Assembly (NCBI RefSeq): GCF_019924045.1
Contig: NZ_JAHXBN010000012.1
Coordinates: 282,264 to 346,263 of the forward strand
Direction: 5' to 3'
From: Dyadobacter fermentans
Lineage (GTDB): Bacteria; Bacteroidota; Bacteroidia; Cytophagales; Spirosomataceae
DNA length: 64,000 bases
A model generated the notes under the pieces. It searched no databases. It saw nothing but the letters and a program-made list of their open reading frames with translations, and had not been told where the DNA came from. Shown one piece after another: positions 1-8,271 of this stretch. Each line of letters opens with the position of its first letter. Positions within the stretch are counted from its first letter, which is position 1. The position numbers and the translations under genes were made by a program.

Positions 1-2
1 AT

Positions 3-2483
3 GCGAGCTACCGCGACCTGATGGTAAATGGGGGCAAGACCTGGAACGACGGCATGTACTCCGACGACAATGCAACCCGTATCAAAAACGTGGGTAATGC
101 GGGTTCGGTAAGCATTCCGACCGATTTGTACGATTTCGCCAACCAAAAGCTCATCACTCCCAAATACGATACCGACTGGCAGGATGAACTTTACCGCAAT
201 GCACCGGTACACCGTCATAATATCTCGTTTTCGGGTGGAAAGAACGGCTTGCGGTATGCGATCAGCGGTGGACAGCTCAATCAACAGGGAATTATTCTGA
301 GCACCGGTCAGCACCGGACCAATTTCCGGACGAACCTGGATGCTGATGTGAACAAGAAGCTGAAAGTAGGGGCGAACCTTGCATTTACCTATAATACCAA
401 TCGCGAGGTGCAGGAAGGCCGTTTCGACAAAGGGCCGATCCTCGGTGCATTGATCTACATGCCGATTTTCAAGGCCTACAATGAAGATGGAAGTCTGGCA
501 AAAAATGAGGCAGCCTCGCTGAGCTCGGCTTATGGTTATCAATCGATCGAAAACCCGGTAGCATTGGCGACCGAAACGCATATTAACCGCAGAGGTCAGC
601 GTGGCACGTTCAGCGGTTTCGCGACTTATGAGATTATTCCCGACCTGAATTTCAAGGTCAACCTCGGTTTGCAGACCTATAATGAGAAGTACGAGTTCTA
701 TGCTCCTACCAGCCTGAGCAGCGGAGCGAATCCTCCGGGATCACCGCAAGCGATTGCCGCTGCAAATGCGGTATCGCAGATGACCACGCAAATGGACAAG
801 CTGGCGGAGTTTACATTGAACTACAAAAAACAACTAGGTAAGCACAGTATCGATGGTTTGGTGGGTTATACGGCCCAGGAAAATAACCGTGACATTGTTT
901 CGGTGACCGCTCGCGGATTCTCCAACGACCGCATCGAGGAAATTACCGGGAAGGGTGCGGATGCAACCCTTTTCGCACTGAATACCGGAACCGACCAAAC
1001 CGGCAAAGTGAACTGGACGCTGCTATCATACCTGGCGCGGGCGGCGTACAATTATGACGGCAAATATTACCTGACAGCCACTTTCCGTACCGATGGCTCC
1101 TCACGTTTCGGCCCGAACAACCGCTGGGGTAACTTCCCTTCGGTGTCTGCAGGCTGGAATATTTCCAATGAGGAATTCTACAAAAATGCATTAGGCAATA
1201 CTTCTACACTTAAACTGCGCGCAAGTTGGGGGTTGAGCGGTAATAACAACATCGGTAATTACAACTTCCTCCAAACCATGGCGGCTCCCGGCGGTGTGGT
1301 ATACGGAAACGGTTCGGTTAATACCGCATTATGGGCGACGGGTATCAAAGACCTGAACCTCGGCTGGGAGTCGACCTCGCAGTACAACTTCGGTGCTGAC
1401 CTTGGTTTGTTTAACGATCGTTTGTCGATCATGGCAAACTACTACATCAGCCGGTCGTTCAACCTGTTGTTCAACCAGCCGCTGTCGGCGATTTCCGGTG
1501 CTTCGACGATCCTGACCAACCTCAGAAATTCGAAAGTACAGAATAAGGGTATCGATCTTCAAGTGGACGCCCGCGTGATCTCGACCAAGGATTTTGATCT
1601 CAACATTGCCGGGAATATTTCGGTGAACCGCAACAAAGTACTCGATATGGGTGGTGCCAGCACGATTATTACCAACGGTGCTGAGCGCTCGTACCTGACG
1701 CACATCACGCAGGAGGGCCAGCCGATCGGGATGTTCTATGGTTTCAAGGTGAAAGGAATGGTGCGTGAGAAGGATATGGAGAATATTGCTGCTGATAATG
1801 CGGTTTACAATTCTTCCACGCAGTCGTTCCCGGCCGGGTATCAACTCAAAGGGCCGGCGCGCTCTACGGCTTCTACCAACCCGCTTCGCCCAGGTGACTT
1901 GTATTTCGAAGACGTGAACAACGATGGTGTTGTAAACGATGCCGATAAGCGGGTGATCGGTTCGCCGCACGCGAAATTCACTTACGGTTTCGCGATTACC
2001 GCCAGCTACAAAAACTTCGATTTCAGTTCGTCATTCAACGGAACCTATGGCAATAAGGTGCTCGACGGACAGGATTACTACCTCTACAATATGGAAGGCT
2101 CGGGTAACCAGTATGCCAAAGTAGCTAACCGTTACCGTTCGGAGTCGCAACCGGGTGATGGGCATGTGTACCGCGCCTCACGCGGAGGGACGCAAAGCAA
2201 CAGTACGCGTTTGTCGACCTTTTATTTGCAGGACGGCTCATTCCTGAGATGTACCAACCTGACATTGGGCTACAACATGAACAGCATCGGCAGCCTGACC
2301 AATAATGCCATCAGTGCATTGCGTGTGTATGTGGGTGTGGACAATGCTTTCACCTTGACCAAATACCTGGGCTACAACCCGGAGGTGGATTACAACAACG
2401 GGGCGAACCTGACGCCAGGTGTCGACTATGGAAAATACCCGCTCGTGCGTGCCTACAACATCGGTGCCCGTATTACATTTTAA
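3..2483 (+). CDS. SusC/RagA-family TonB-linked outer membrane protein, 5'-truncated by window edge
   Basis: This is the C-terminal part (about 826 residues) of a SusC-type outer-membrane transporter, which imports glycans or other oligomers with a SusD lipoprotein lid. The frame is open to the left window edge, so the signal peptide, carboxypeptidase-like domain and most of the plug lie outside. What remains is a beta-barrel with alternating aromatic strands, the family-typical stretch ending in GDLYFEDVNNDG (about residues 630-640), and a C-terminal strand ending in aromatic ITF. SusD follows 12 bp downstream on the same strand, as expected for a susCD operon. The substrate cannot be told from sequence. 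The ATG at 21 is internal, because reading continues upstream as ASYRDL. Confidence 0.93.
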   Translation, partial: ASYRDLMVNGGKTWNDGMYSDDNATRIKNVGNAGSVSIPTDLYDFANQKLITPKYDTDWQDELYRNAPVHRHNISFSGGKNGLRYAISGGQLNQQGIILSTGQHRTNFRTNLDADVNKKLKVGANLAFTYNTNREVQEGRFDKGPILGALIYMPIFKAYNEDGSLAKNEAASLSSAYGYQSIENPVALATETHINRRGQRGTFSGFATYEIIPDLNFKVNLGLQTYNEKYEFYAPTSLSSGANPPGSPQAIAAANAVSQMTTQMDKLAEFTLNYKKQLGKHSIDGLVGYTAQENNRDIVSVTARGFSNDRIEEITGKGADATLFALNTGTDQTGKVNWTLLSYLARAAYNYDGKYYLTATFRTDGSSRFGPNNRWGNFPSVSAGWNISNEEFYKNALGNTSTLKLRASWGLSGNNNIGNYNFLQTMAAPGGVVYGNGSVNTALWATGIKDLNLGWESTSQYNFGADLGLFNDRLSIMANYYISRSFNLLFNQPLSAISGASTILTNLRNSKVQNKGIDLQVDARVISTKDFDLNIAGNISVNRNKVLDMGGASTIITNGAERSYLTHITQEGQPIGMFYGFKVKGMVREKDMENIAADNAVYNSSTQSFPAGYQLKGPARSTASTNPLRPGDLYFEDVNNDGVVNDADKRVIGSPHAKFTYGFAITASYKNFDFSSSFNGTYGNKVLDGQDYYLYNMEGSGNQYAKVANRYRSESQPGDGHVYRASRGGTQSNSTRLSTFYLQDGSFLRCTNLTLGYNMNSIGSLTNNAISALRVYVGVDNAFTLTKYLGYNPEVDYNNGANLTPGVDYGKYPLVRAYNIGARITF

Positions 2484-2495
2484 GTAGCAGAAGAG

Positions 2496-4037
2496 ATGAT
2501 CAAGCGTAAATACACTTTCAATACATTGTTTTCAGCATTCGGACTGGTGGTCCTCGCGGGATGTTCCAACGATTTCCTCGATCAGGAAAACCCGAATGCA
2601 GTGTCGGCGCCTACTTTCTACCGGACGCAAGACGACCTGGCCCTGGCCGTGAATGGGATCTACAACTCGCTGCGCGATGGCAACGGTATCGGGGAAAACA
2701 GCGGGCTGTTCAGCGAGGAACGTTCGGACAATACCGGTCGTAACGACAATCAGTCGAATGCGGGCGAGCCGTTCCAGTTCAACGACTTTTCGCTGCTGCC
2801 CAGCAACACTTACCTGAAAAGCCATTGGCTGACGCTGTTTCAGATGGTAACGCGTTGTAACCAGGTGCTCGCTGGTATCGAGCGTGTAACTTTCACCGAT
2901 GCCAACCTCAAAGAGCAGTACAAGGCGGAGGCGAAATTTATCCGGGCATTGACCTACTTCCATCTCGTGCGCAAATGGGGCGATGTGCCTTTGGTTACCA
3001 AAGAACTGCTCAGCACCGACGAGGTAACCGCCGCCACTTTCCGCGAGAAGCAGGATGTGGTGTACAACCAAATCGCGCAGGACCTGAAAGATGCCGTAGC
3101 TTCGACGCTACCAGACAAACAGACTGCGAATACCAAGGGTAAAGTCACCAAAAATGCCGCCAATGCATTGTTGGGCCAGGTGTACCTCACGATGGCAACC
3201 ACATTGGATGCCGCGAACCGCACCACAAACCTGAATGAAGCGAAGAAATACCTGACGGCTTCGTACAACCTTCGCTCGTTCGGCGAGTTGAAGGAAGTTC
3301 CTTATGCGGATGTATTCGATGTGGCTAAGAAGTCGACAAATGCAGAGATTATTTTCCAGGTGGTGAACAAGCAAGGAGATATCAACTTCTCGTCTTCGAT
3401 CGCCCGTAACAACCAGGCGAAAGGAGAGACGATCAATTCATTGTTCGCATCGTCGGGTTCGGGGGGTAATGTTACACCTGACCTCGTACAGGATTATGAG
3501 GAAGGTGATGTGAGAAAAGACTTTTCGATCAAATTTGCCAACGATCCGATCGTCAAGGACTATTTTATTACCAAATACCGCGACGCCAGCTCGGCAGCGA
3601 CCACCAACGGCTACGGCGGCAACGACTGGATCCTGATCCGCTACGCCGACGTGATCCTGATGCTCGCCGAAGTGAATATGCAACTGGGCGACGAGCCGGC
3701 CGCAATCGGTTTCCTTGATCAGGTCCGTGAGCGTGCGGGCCTGCCTAAATATGCAGTTTCCAAAGCCAATGCCGATTACGCAGCCAAGTATCCAACCTTG
3801 AAACTCGCTATCCTGCACGAACGCCGGGCGGAACTTGCATTCGAAAACCATCGCTGGTTCGATTTGCTGCGCTTTTTCACGACCGACGAGCTCGTGGCTT
3901 ATTTCAAAAGCAAAAAGCAGGAGAATTTCGGTATTGCGAAACTCAGCAACTTTGGCAAAAAAGACCGTTACTATCCGATTCCGTTTGACGAAACCAAGCT
4001 GAACCCGGAGAAAATGTACCAGAACGAAGGTTACTAA
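2496..4037 (+). CDS. RagB/SusD-family nutrient-binding outer membrane lipoprotein
   Basis: This 513-residue protein begins with a lipoprotein signal peptide whose lipobox is LAGC (Cys at about residue 23), followed by the SusD-type start SNDFLDQENPNA. It carries the SusD tetratricopeptide-like region, the family motif WILIRYADVILMLAEVNMQ in its second half, and the C-terminal HERRAELAFENHRWFDLLRF signature. It should sit on the cell surface as the lid of the SusC channel encoded 12 bp upstream. A factor-independent terminator closes the operon about 20 bp after the stop. No regulator of this pair is visible in the window. Confidence 0.95.
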   Translation: MIKRKYTFNTLFSAFGLVVLAGCSNDFLDQENPNAVSAPTFYRTQDDLALAVNGIYNSLRDGNGIGENSGLFSEERSDNTGRNDNQSNAGEPFQFNDFSLLPSNTYLKSHWLTLFQMVTRCNQVLAGIERVTFTDANLKEQYKAEAKFIRALTYFHLVRKWGDVPLVTKELLSTDEVTAATFREKQDVVYNQIAQDLKDAVASTLPDKQTANTKGKVTKNAANALLGQVYLTMATTLDAANRTTNLNEAKKYLTASYNLRSFGELKEVPYADVFDVAKKSTNAEIIFQVVNKQGDINFSSSIARNNQAKGETINSLFASSGSGGNVTPDLVQDYEEGDVRKDFSIKFANDPIVKDYFITKYRDASSAATTNGYGGNDWILIRYADVILMLAEVNMQLGDEPAAIGFLDQVRERAGLPKYAVSKANADYAAKYPTLKLAILHERRAELAFENHRWFDLLRFFTTDELVAYFKSKKQENFGIAKLSNFGKKDRYYPIPFDETKLNPEKMYQNEGY

Positions 4038-4058
4038 AACCTGAACCGGACTATTATC

Positions 4059-4089
4059 AGCCCTGTGCCACAGAAGCGCAGGGCTTTTT
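4059..4089 (+). terminator. Rho-independent terminator after susD
   Basis: A 10-bp stem (AGCCCTGTGC with GCGCAGGGCT, one G-U pair) and a 7-nt loop are followed by five T residues. It sits 21 bp after the SusD stop codon and before the promoter of the next gene. Confidence 0.8.
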
Positions 4090-4103
4090 GTTGTGTCGCA
4101 TAT

Positions 4104-4111
4104 TATATTTG
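4104..4111 (+). promoter_or_regulatory. Bacteroidota -7 box TATATTTG
   Basis: The sequence matches TAnnTTTG and lies 24 bp upstream of the Crp/Fnr start codon, just after the susD terminator. No well-spaced -33 TTG was found. Confidence 0.5.
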
Positions 4112-4135
4112 AAATGATATTCTAAAAAAAGCACC

Positions 4136-4708
4136 ATGCCGCAGCGCCTTATCTCGGTCCTTCAACTTACCCATGCGATTCCTTACGCAGATCAGGAAAC
4201 GATCCTGAATGCATTTGCCATGCGGCAGTTCCGGGAGGGTGATGTGTTATTCAAAGGCGGGAAGATTTGCCAGGAAATGTTTTTTGTACTGAATGGCGTG
4301 CTGCGCATTATGGTCACCAACGAAAAAGGCAACGAGGTAACGCATTACTTTTTGAAGGAAAATCAGTTTTGCACGATCCTGAATAGCTTCAATAACCACG
4401 TGACGGCGCACGAGCGCATTTGCGCCGCGTGCAACGTGCAGGTACTGAGTATTACCAAGGCCGATTTGTGGGCGCTTTACACCCGCGTGCCTTATCTGAA
4501 AACGGTGATAGACACGATCACTAACCAGACGCTGCTGGAAAAGATCCAGATCCGTAACGCGTATCTCGGTCAGGATTCAGCTAAACGGTATCACCAATTT
4601 CTCGCGCGCCAGGCCGATATCGCCACACGGGTGCCGCTTTCCGACGTTGCCTCTTACCTTGGCATTACGCCGCAGTCGCTTAGCCGCATTCGGAAGAATT
4701 TGCGCTGA
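4136..4708 (+). CDS. Crp/Fnr-family transcriptional regulator
   Basis: This 190-residue protein has a cyclic-nucleotide-binding beta-roll (about residues 20-110, with the GDVLF and FFVLNGVLRI strands) and a short C-terminal helix-turn-helix (about 150-190) ending in SLSRIRKNLR. The length and the PLSDVASYLGITPQSLSRIR motif are typical of the many Bacteroidota Crp/Fnr-like regulators that seldom bind cAMP, so the ligand is unknown. The SDR gene 79 bp downstream on the same strand is the likely target, since a regulator beside a single oxidoreductase is a common arrangement. A TATATTTG box lies just upstream. Confidence 0.9.
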   Translation: MPQRLISVLQLTHAIPYADQETILNAFAMRQFREGDVLFKGGKICQEMFFVLNGVLRIMVTNEKGNEVTHYFLKENQFCTILNSFNNHVTAHERICAACNVQVLSITKADLWALYTRVPYLKTVIDTITNQTLLEKIQIRNAYLGQDSAKRYHQFLARQADIATRVPLSDVASYLGITPQSLSRIRKNLR

Positions 4709-4787
4709 AAAACCGTTTTTACCATTTGTTAAGTGCTTTGGCAGCCCGGTAAGGGAGATTTGTATTGTCAAAAATAAATCGGTACAA

Positions 4788-5528
4788 ATGGAAACTTCGA
4801 ATTCAGTATTCTCTCTCAATGGTAAAAAAGTAGTGATTCTGGGCGGCAGCTCGGGACTTGGGTTAGCTACTGCCCAGGCGGCAGCCGCAGAAGGCGCAAG
4901 GGTGATCATCGTATCGAGCAATGCGGCGCGGTTGCAAAATGCCGTAGCAGAATTGCCGGGTAATGGCTTCGGTATGCAATGCAATCTTTCCGACGAAGCT
5001 TCCGTAAAGCAGCTGTTTGAAGAAATCGGCACATTGGATCACTTGGTTTTCACAGCGGGCGAAAGCCTTTTGTTAAGCAAAATCGCCGACACGGAAGTTG
5101 CTACGGCCCGCGCGTTTTTCGATCTCCGTTATTGGGGCGCTTTTACGGCAGTTAAGTATGCGGCGCCGAGGATCAATGCGGGCGGCTCGATCGTGCTCAC
5201 GGGGGGGATCGTGAGCACGCGCCCGAACGCGGGCTGGTCCATAGGCGCGAGTATTTGTGCAGCGATGGATGGTTTTACCCGGGCTATGGCCGTGGAATTG
5301 GCACCGGTTCGCGTGAACCTGGTTTCTCCCGGCGTAATCCGTACGAATTTGTGGTCGTCGATGGCGGAAGCGGAGCGTGATGCATTCTACGGGCAGGTCG
5401 CGGCTGCGTTACCCGTGCGCCATGTGGGCGAGGCCGGGCAGGTGGCGCAAACCTATATTTACCTTATGAAACAGCCTTTTGCCACTGGGCAAATCCTTGT
5501 TACCGACGGCGGCGCCGTGCTTGTCTGA
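4788..5528 (+). CDS. Divergent short-chain dehydrogenase/reductase lacking the YxxxK dyad
   Basis: The product is a 246-residue Rossmann-fold protein with the nucleotide-binding motif GGSSGLG at residues 19-25, a C-terminal cofactor-side segment VRVNLVSPGVIRT, and GQILVTDGG at the end, all SDR hallmarks. The start at 4788 puts the glycine motif at the normal distance from the N terminus; an earlier in-frame ATG at 4647 would run into the Crp/Fnr gene. The normal catalytic Tyr-x-x-x-Lys is not present. The equivalent stretch reads GASICAAMDGF, as in a subgroup of SDR-like proteins whose activity is unclear. It probably responds to the upstream Crp/Fnr regulator. It could be an atypical oxidoreductase or a non-catalytic NAD(P)-binding protein. 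Confidence 0.88.
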   Translation: METSNSVFSLNGKKVVILGGSSGLGLATAQAAAAEGARVIIVSSNAARLQNAVAELPGNGFGMQCNLSDEASVKQLFEEIGTLDHLVFTAGESLLLSKIADTEVATARAFFDLRYWGAFTAVKYAAPRINAGGSIVLTGGIVSTRPNAGWSIGASICAAMDGFTRAMAVELAPVRVNLVSPGVIRTNLWSSMAEAERDAFYGQVAAALPVRHVGEAGQVAQTYIYLMKQPFATGQILVTDGGAVLV

Positions 5529-5547
5529 GCATCCTGCGATCATACAT

Positions 5548-6306
5548 TCAGCCTACGACCTCCAAATGCAGCCCACTTTGCTGCAATGCCGTGATTTTTG
5601 CGGAATCCACATGGGAGTCGGTAATGAGGGTGTGAATGGCCGAGAGTTCGGCAAACTTTACATAACTATCCCTGCCGATTTTGGTAGCGTCGCAAAGCAG
5701 CATTACCTGTCCTGCATTGCGGATAAATGCTGTGGTAATGGTCGATTCGAGTTCGCTGTGCGCGGTGAGGCCGTTTTCTGCGGACAGGCCATCCACGCCG
5801 ATGAACGCCTTGTGCGCATGATAGCCATGTATATGCTGAACGGCTTTATCGCCATGACTGGCCTTCCGGGCTTTGTTGAGTTCGCCGCCGATCAGGTTGA
5901 TCTGGATCGAAGGCACATCGATCAGCTCGGCCAGAATGGGGAGTGAATTGGTAATCACGCGAATGCTTTTCTTCTTCAAAAAACGGCACATCTGAAACAC
6001 GGTACTGCCGCAATCGAGGAAGATAATGTCGCCATCCTGCACGTAAGAGGCTGCTTTTTCCGCGATCCGCTCTTTGACGTAGTTATTCACCCCCGATTTC
6101 TCCGAAAACCCGGTCAGTATCGGGTTTTCCATTTTCATCGCGCCTCCGTGCGTACGCAGGAGTAGTCCTTCGTCTGCGATATCTCCCAGGTCGCGGCGTA
6201 TCGTTGCCGGCGATGCGTCCAGTATTTCGGCCAGTTCGAATACGGTGAGGCTTCCGGCATCGTCCAGCGCGGTGAGAATTTTTTTCTTGCGTTCTTGAAA
6301 GTTCAT
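5548..6306 (-). CDS. DeoR/GlpR-family transcriptional regulator
   Basis: This 252-residue protein has a DeoR N-terminal winged helix (about residues 5-57, with the family signature ILDASPATIRRDLGDIADEG and the RTHGGA turn) and a sugar-phosphate-binding C-terminal domain with DCGSTVFQM, IGVDGLSAENGLT and a terminal C-terminal strand. DeoR-family proteins usually repress sugar or nucleoside metabolism genes and are released by a phosphorylated sugar. It is divergent from the DUF4406 gene. A perfect 36-bp palindrome starts 17 bp upstream of its start codon, so autoregulation and control of that neighbour are likely. The effector is unknown. Confidence 0.93.
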   Translation of the reverse strand: MNFQERKKKILTALDDAGSLTVFELAEILDASPATIRRDLGDIADEGLLLRTHGGAMKMENPILTGFSEKSGVNNYVKERIAEKAASYVQDGDIIFLDCGSTVFQMCRFLKKKSIRVITNSLPILAELIDVPSIQINLIGGELNKARKASHGDKAVQHIHGYHAHKAFIGVDGLSAENGLTAHSELESTITTAFIRNAGQVMLLCDATKIGRDSYVKFAELSAIHTLITDSHVDSAKITALQQSGLHLEVVG

Positions 6307-6322
6307 CGTAAATAATTACTTT

Positions 6323-6358
6323 TGATCAAATTTAATCAAAATTGATTAAATTTGATCA
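6323..6358. promoter_or_regulatory. Perfect 16-4-16 bp palindrome, probable DeoR operator
   Basis: The left arm TGATCAAATTTAATCA (6323-6338) is an exact reverse complement of the right arm (6343-6358), with spacer AAAT. It lies 17 bp from the DeoR start codon and 93 bp from the DUF4406 start codon. A further half-site-like TGATCATTTTTA occurs near 6407. Assignment to the adjacent DeoR protein is inferred from position. Confidence 0.75.
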
Positions 6359-6450
6359 GTTTTGTCGGCTTTGAATGGCATTACTGTGCATCAAAAGTAG
6401 CATATCTGATCATTTTTAATAAAATCATTTCATTTAAATCACATTTAGCC

Positions 6451-6816
6451 ATGCGTGGATTAATGATCCTGGTTGCCGGACCGTATCGGTCGGGGACGAA
6501 TGACGACCCCGCTTTAATGCGTAAAAATCTCGATAAACTCGAATCGGTGACGTTGCAGTTGTTCCGTGCCGGGCACTTGCCGGTGATCGGGGAATGGGTG
6601 GCGTTGCCGCTGCTCAAACTCGCCGGTTCCAAAGTGCCGGGCGACGCACCTTATGAAGAGATTTTATATCCGGTGGCGGGTCGTCTGCTGCAAAAATGCG
6701 ATGCGATTCTCAGGTTGGAAGGAGAGTCAAAAGGGGCCGACGAAGACGTCCGAATCGGGCGGGAGCGCGGGTTGCAGATTTTCTATAACCTCGCCGACGT
6801 ACCCGGTTGCGGGTGA
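6451..6816 (+). CDS. DUF4406-like nucleoside 2-deoxyribosyltransferase-fold protein
   Basis: This small protein of 121 residues begins MRGLMILVAGPYRSGT. The AGPYRSG turn and the following NDDPALMRKNLDKLE helix resemble the DUF4406/nucleoside 2-deoxyribosyltransferase-like fold, in which this loop holds a nucleotide or sugar phosphate. The start at 6451 places the motif at residues 8-16; an in-frame upstream ATG at 6352 would read through the operator. It is divergent from DeoR and abuts the convergent kinase gene. The shared palindrome suggests a role in nucleoside or sugar-phosphate metabolism, but its reaction is not established. Confidence 0.82.
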   Translation: MRGLMILVAGPYRSGTNDDPALMRKNLDKLESVTLQLFRAGHLPVIGEWVALPLLKLAGSKVPGDAPYEEILYPVAGRLLQKCDAILRLEGESKGADEDVRIGRERGLQIFYNLADVPGCG

Positions 6817-8181
6817 TCAGAGCAAATTAGGCTGGCGGGCTTTGTTTTTGTCGAACATCGGTACCGAAATGTAGAAACAAGTTCCGGATCCCGGGATGCT
6901 TTCCAGCCAGATTTTTCCCTTCTGGGCCTTGATAAACTCCATGCAGAGCATCAGGCCCAGACCAACCCCTTTCTCGTTATTAGTACCGAAGGTCGATTCG
7001 ACATTGAGTGAAAATACCGACTGCTGTTTTTCCCATGACATCCCAATGCCGTCGTCCTGCACGGAAATAAGGCAGTTGTTGCCCTGGGCTTCGGCTTTCA
7101 CCATAATATGACCGTCTACGCCGGTGAACTTGATAGCATTTCCCACGATGTTCCGCAGGATGAGTTGCATCATATCGCTGTCGGCATATATGCTGGCGGA
7201 AGGATCGAAATAATAATCCAGGGTGATGTTTTTCCGGGCCGCAATGTTGCGTTCCAGGTTCATTGTGGGTTCAAAAAGCGATTGCACATTCAGGTATTCC
7301 AGATGTGCCGAAACCCCATGCAGCTGCGATTTAGACCAGTCCAGCAGCTTTGAGAGCATGGCCAGCGTGTTTTTGGTCGAATTGAGGAGTTCGTTTTCGA
7401 TGTCGAGCTTTTGTTCTTCTTCCAGCTCGTGTTGGGTAAGCAGTTCCAGGAAGTTCTGGATGCTGGCCAGCGGCGAGCGCAAATCGTGCGCGACAATGGA
7501 CATTAGCTTGTTTTTCTCGGCATTCAGCTTTTCGAGCTCTTCATTTTGCTTGATAATCTGAGCGTTCTGCAACTCGATCGCCTTCGATTTTTCCAGAGTG
7601 GATAGTTTTTCGCTTTCATAACTTCCCCTGATATAATGAATGCAGAAATAGGTGATCGCCGCAACCACCGCGTAGGCCGACATGTGGTCGACAAACCGGT
7701 TGGATCGCGTAGTGTACGTATCCGGCACCAGGTGAGGATAGTAGAATTCGATGAGATTGAGGATGATCAGTACCGTGACGTTGATCGGGATCCACACTTT
7801 ATACTGATCGGCAGGGCTGATGGCGATGCTGAGCAGCAGGAAAAGCAGGAAGAATAGGTCGGTAGGCCCGCGCAGGCCTGAGTTGAGGAAATAGTTGACC
7901 AGGAAAAGCGACAGACCAACAATATTAGCTATCAATGTGCTGATACTGATCATGTTCTTGAAGCGGGATGCATAGTACAGCGCCACCGTGATCAGCAGCA
8001 CGATAAGACTGGCCAAGGCTATTTTTGGCAGTCCTATCGCATAGTTGAACGGTACATTATAAAGCAGTGCAAAGGTTGATATCAGGCATACCGAATGGAA
8101 TATGCGGGCATTCATCGGGAACACAGATGGGTCACCGGATAAATTGATCCATGTCCGATAGATTGAATCTTTGAGAGGCAA
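6817..8181 (-). CDS. Membrane-bound sensor histidine kinase
   Basis: This 454-residue kinase has about six hydrophobic segments in its first 190 residues (for example IALASLIVLLITVALYY and TDLFFLLFLLLSIAIS), then a short coiled coil rich in Glu/Lys/Asn. A HisKA domain follows with the phosphoacceptor in SIVAHDLRSPLAS (about residue 235), and an HATPase domain with N-, G1- (DDGIGMS) and G2-type (GVGLGLMLC) boxes. The membrane sensor part resembles 5TM/6TM intracellular-signal sensors, and no ligand can be assigned. No response regulator is adjacent, so it is an orphan kinase. Its stop codon abuts that of the convergent DUF4406 gene. Confidence 0.93.
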   Translation of the reverse strand: MPLKDSIYRTWINLSGDPSVFPMNARIFHSVCLISTFALLYNVPFNYAIGLPKIALASLIVLLITVALYYASRFKNMISISTLIANIVGLSLFLVNYFLNSGLRGPTDLFFLLFLLLSIAISPADQYKVWIPINVTVLIILNLIEFYYPHLVPDTYTTRSNRFVDHMSAYAVVAAITYFCIHYIRGSYESEKLSTLEKSKAIELQNAQIIKQNEELEKLNAEKNKLMSIVAHDLRSPLASIQNFLELLTQHELEEEQKLDIENELLNSTKNTLAMLSKLLDWSKSQLHGVSAHLEYLNVQSLFEPTMNLERNIAARKNITLDYYFDPSASIYADSDMMQLILRNIVGNAIKFTGVDGHIMVKAEAQGNNCLISVQDDGIGMSWEKQQSVFSLNVESTFGTNNEKGVGLGLMLCMEFIKAQKGKIWLESIPGSGTCFYISVPMFDKNKARQPNLL

Positions 8182-8203
8182 GATGTGTAGGGTTTCTTTC
8201 CTA

Positions 8204-8236
8204 CAAATATAACGTACGTATTTTCATTAAACACAA
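8204..8236 (-). promoter_or_regulatory. Promoter of the sensor kinase: TTG-N22-TATATTTG
   Basis: On the minus strand a -7 box TATATTTG (8204-8211) lies 22 bp after a TTG (8234-8236), close to the Bacteroidota -33/-7 arrangement. The box is 22 bp upstream of the kinase start codon. Confidence 0.6.
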
Positions 8237-8271
8237 GTAGAATTAATATTAATTGGCGTGTGGAGATCTAT

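Noticed and set aside
4647..4787. Upstream start of the SDR
   Set aside because: It would overlap the Crp/Fnr gene and add an Arg-rich N terminus unlike SDRs; the ATG at 4788 gives normal spacing to the glycine motif.
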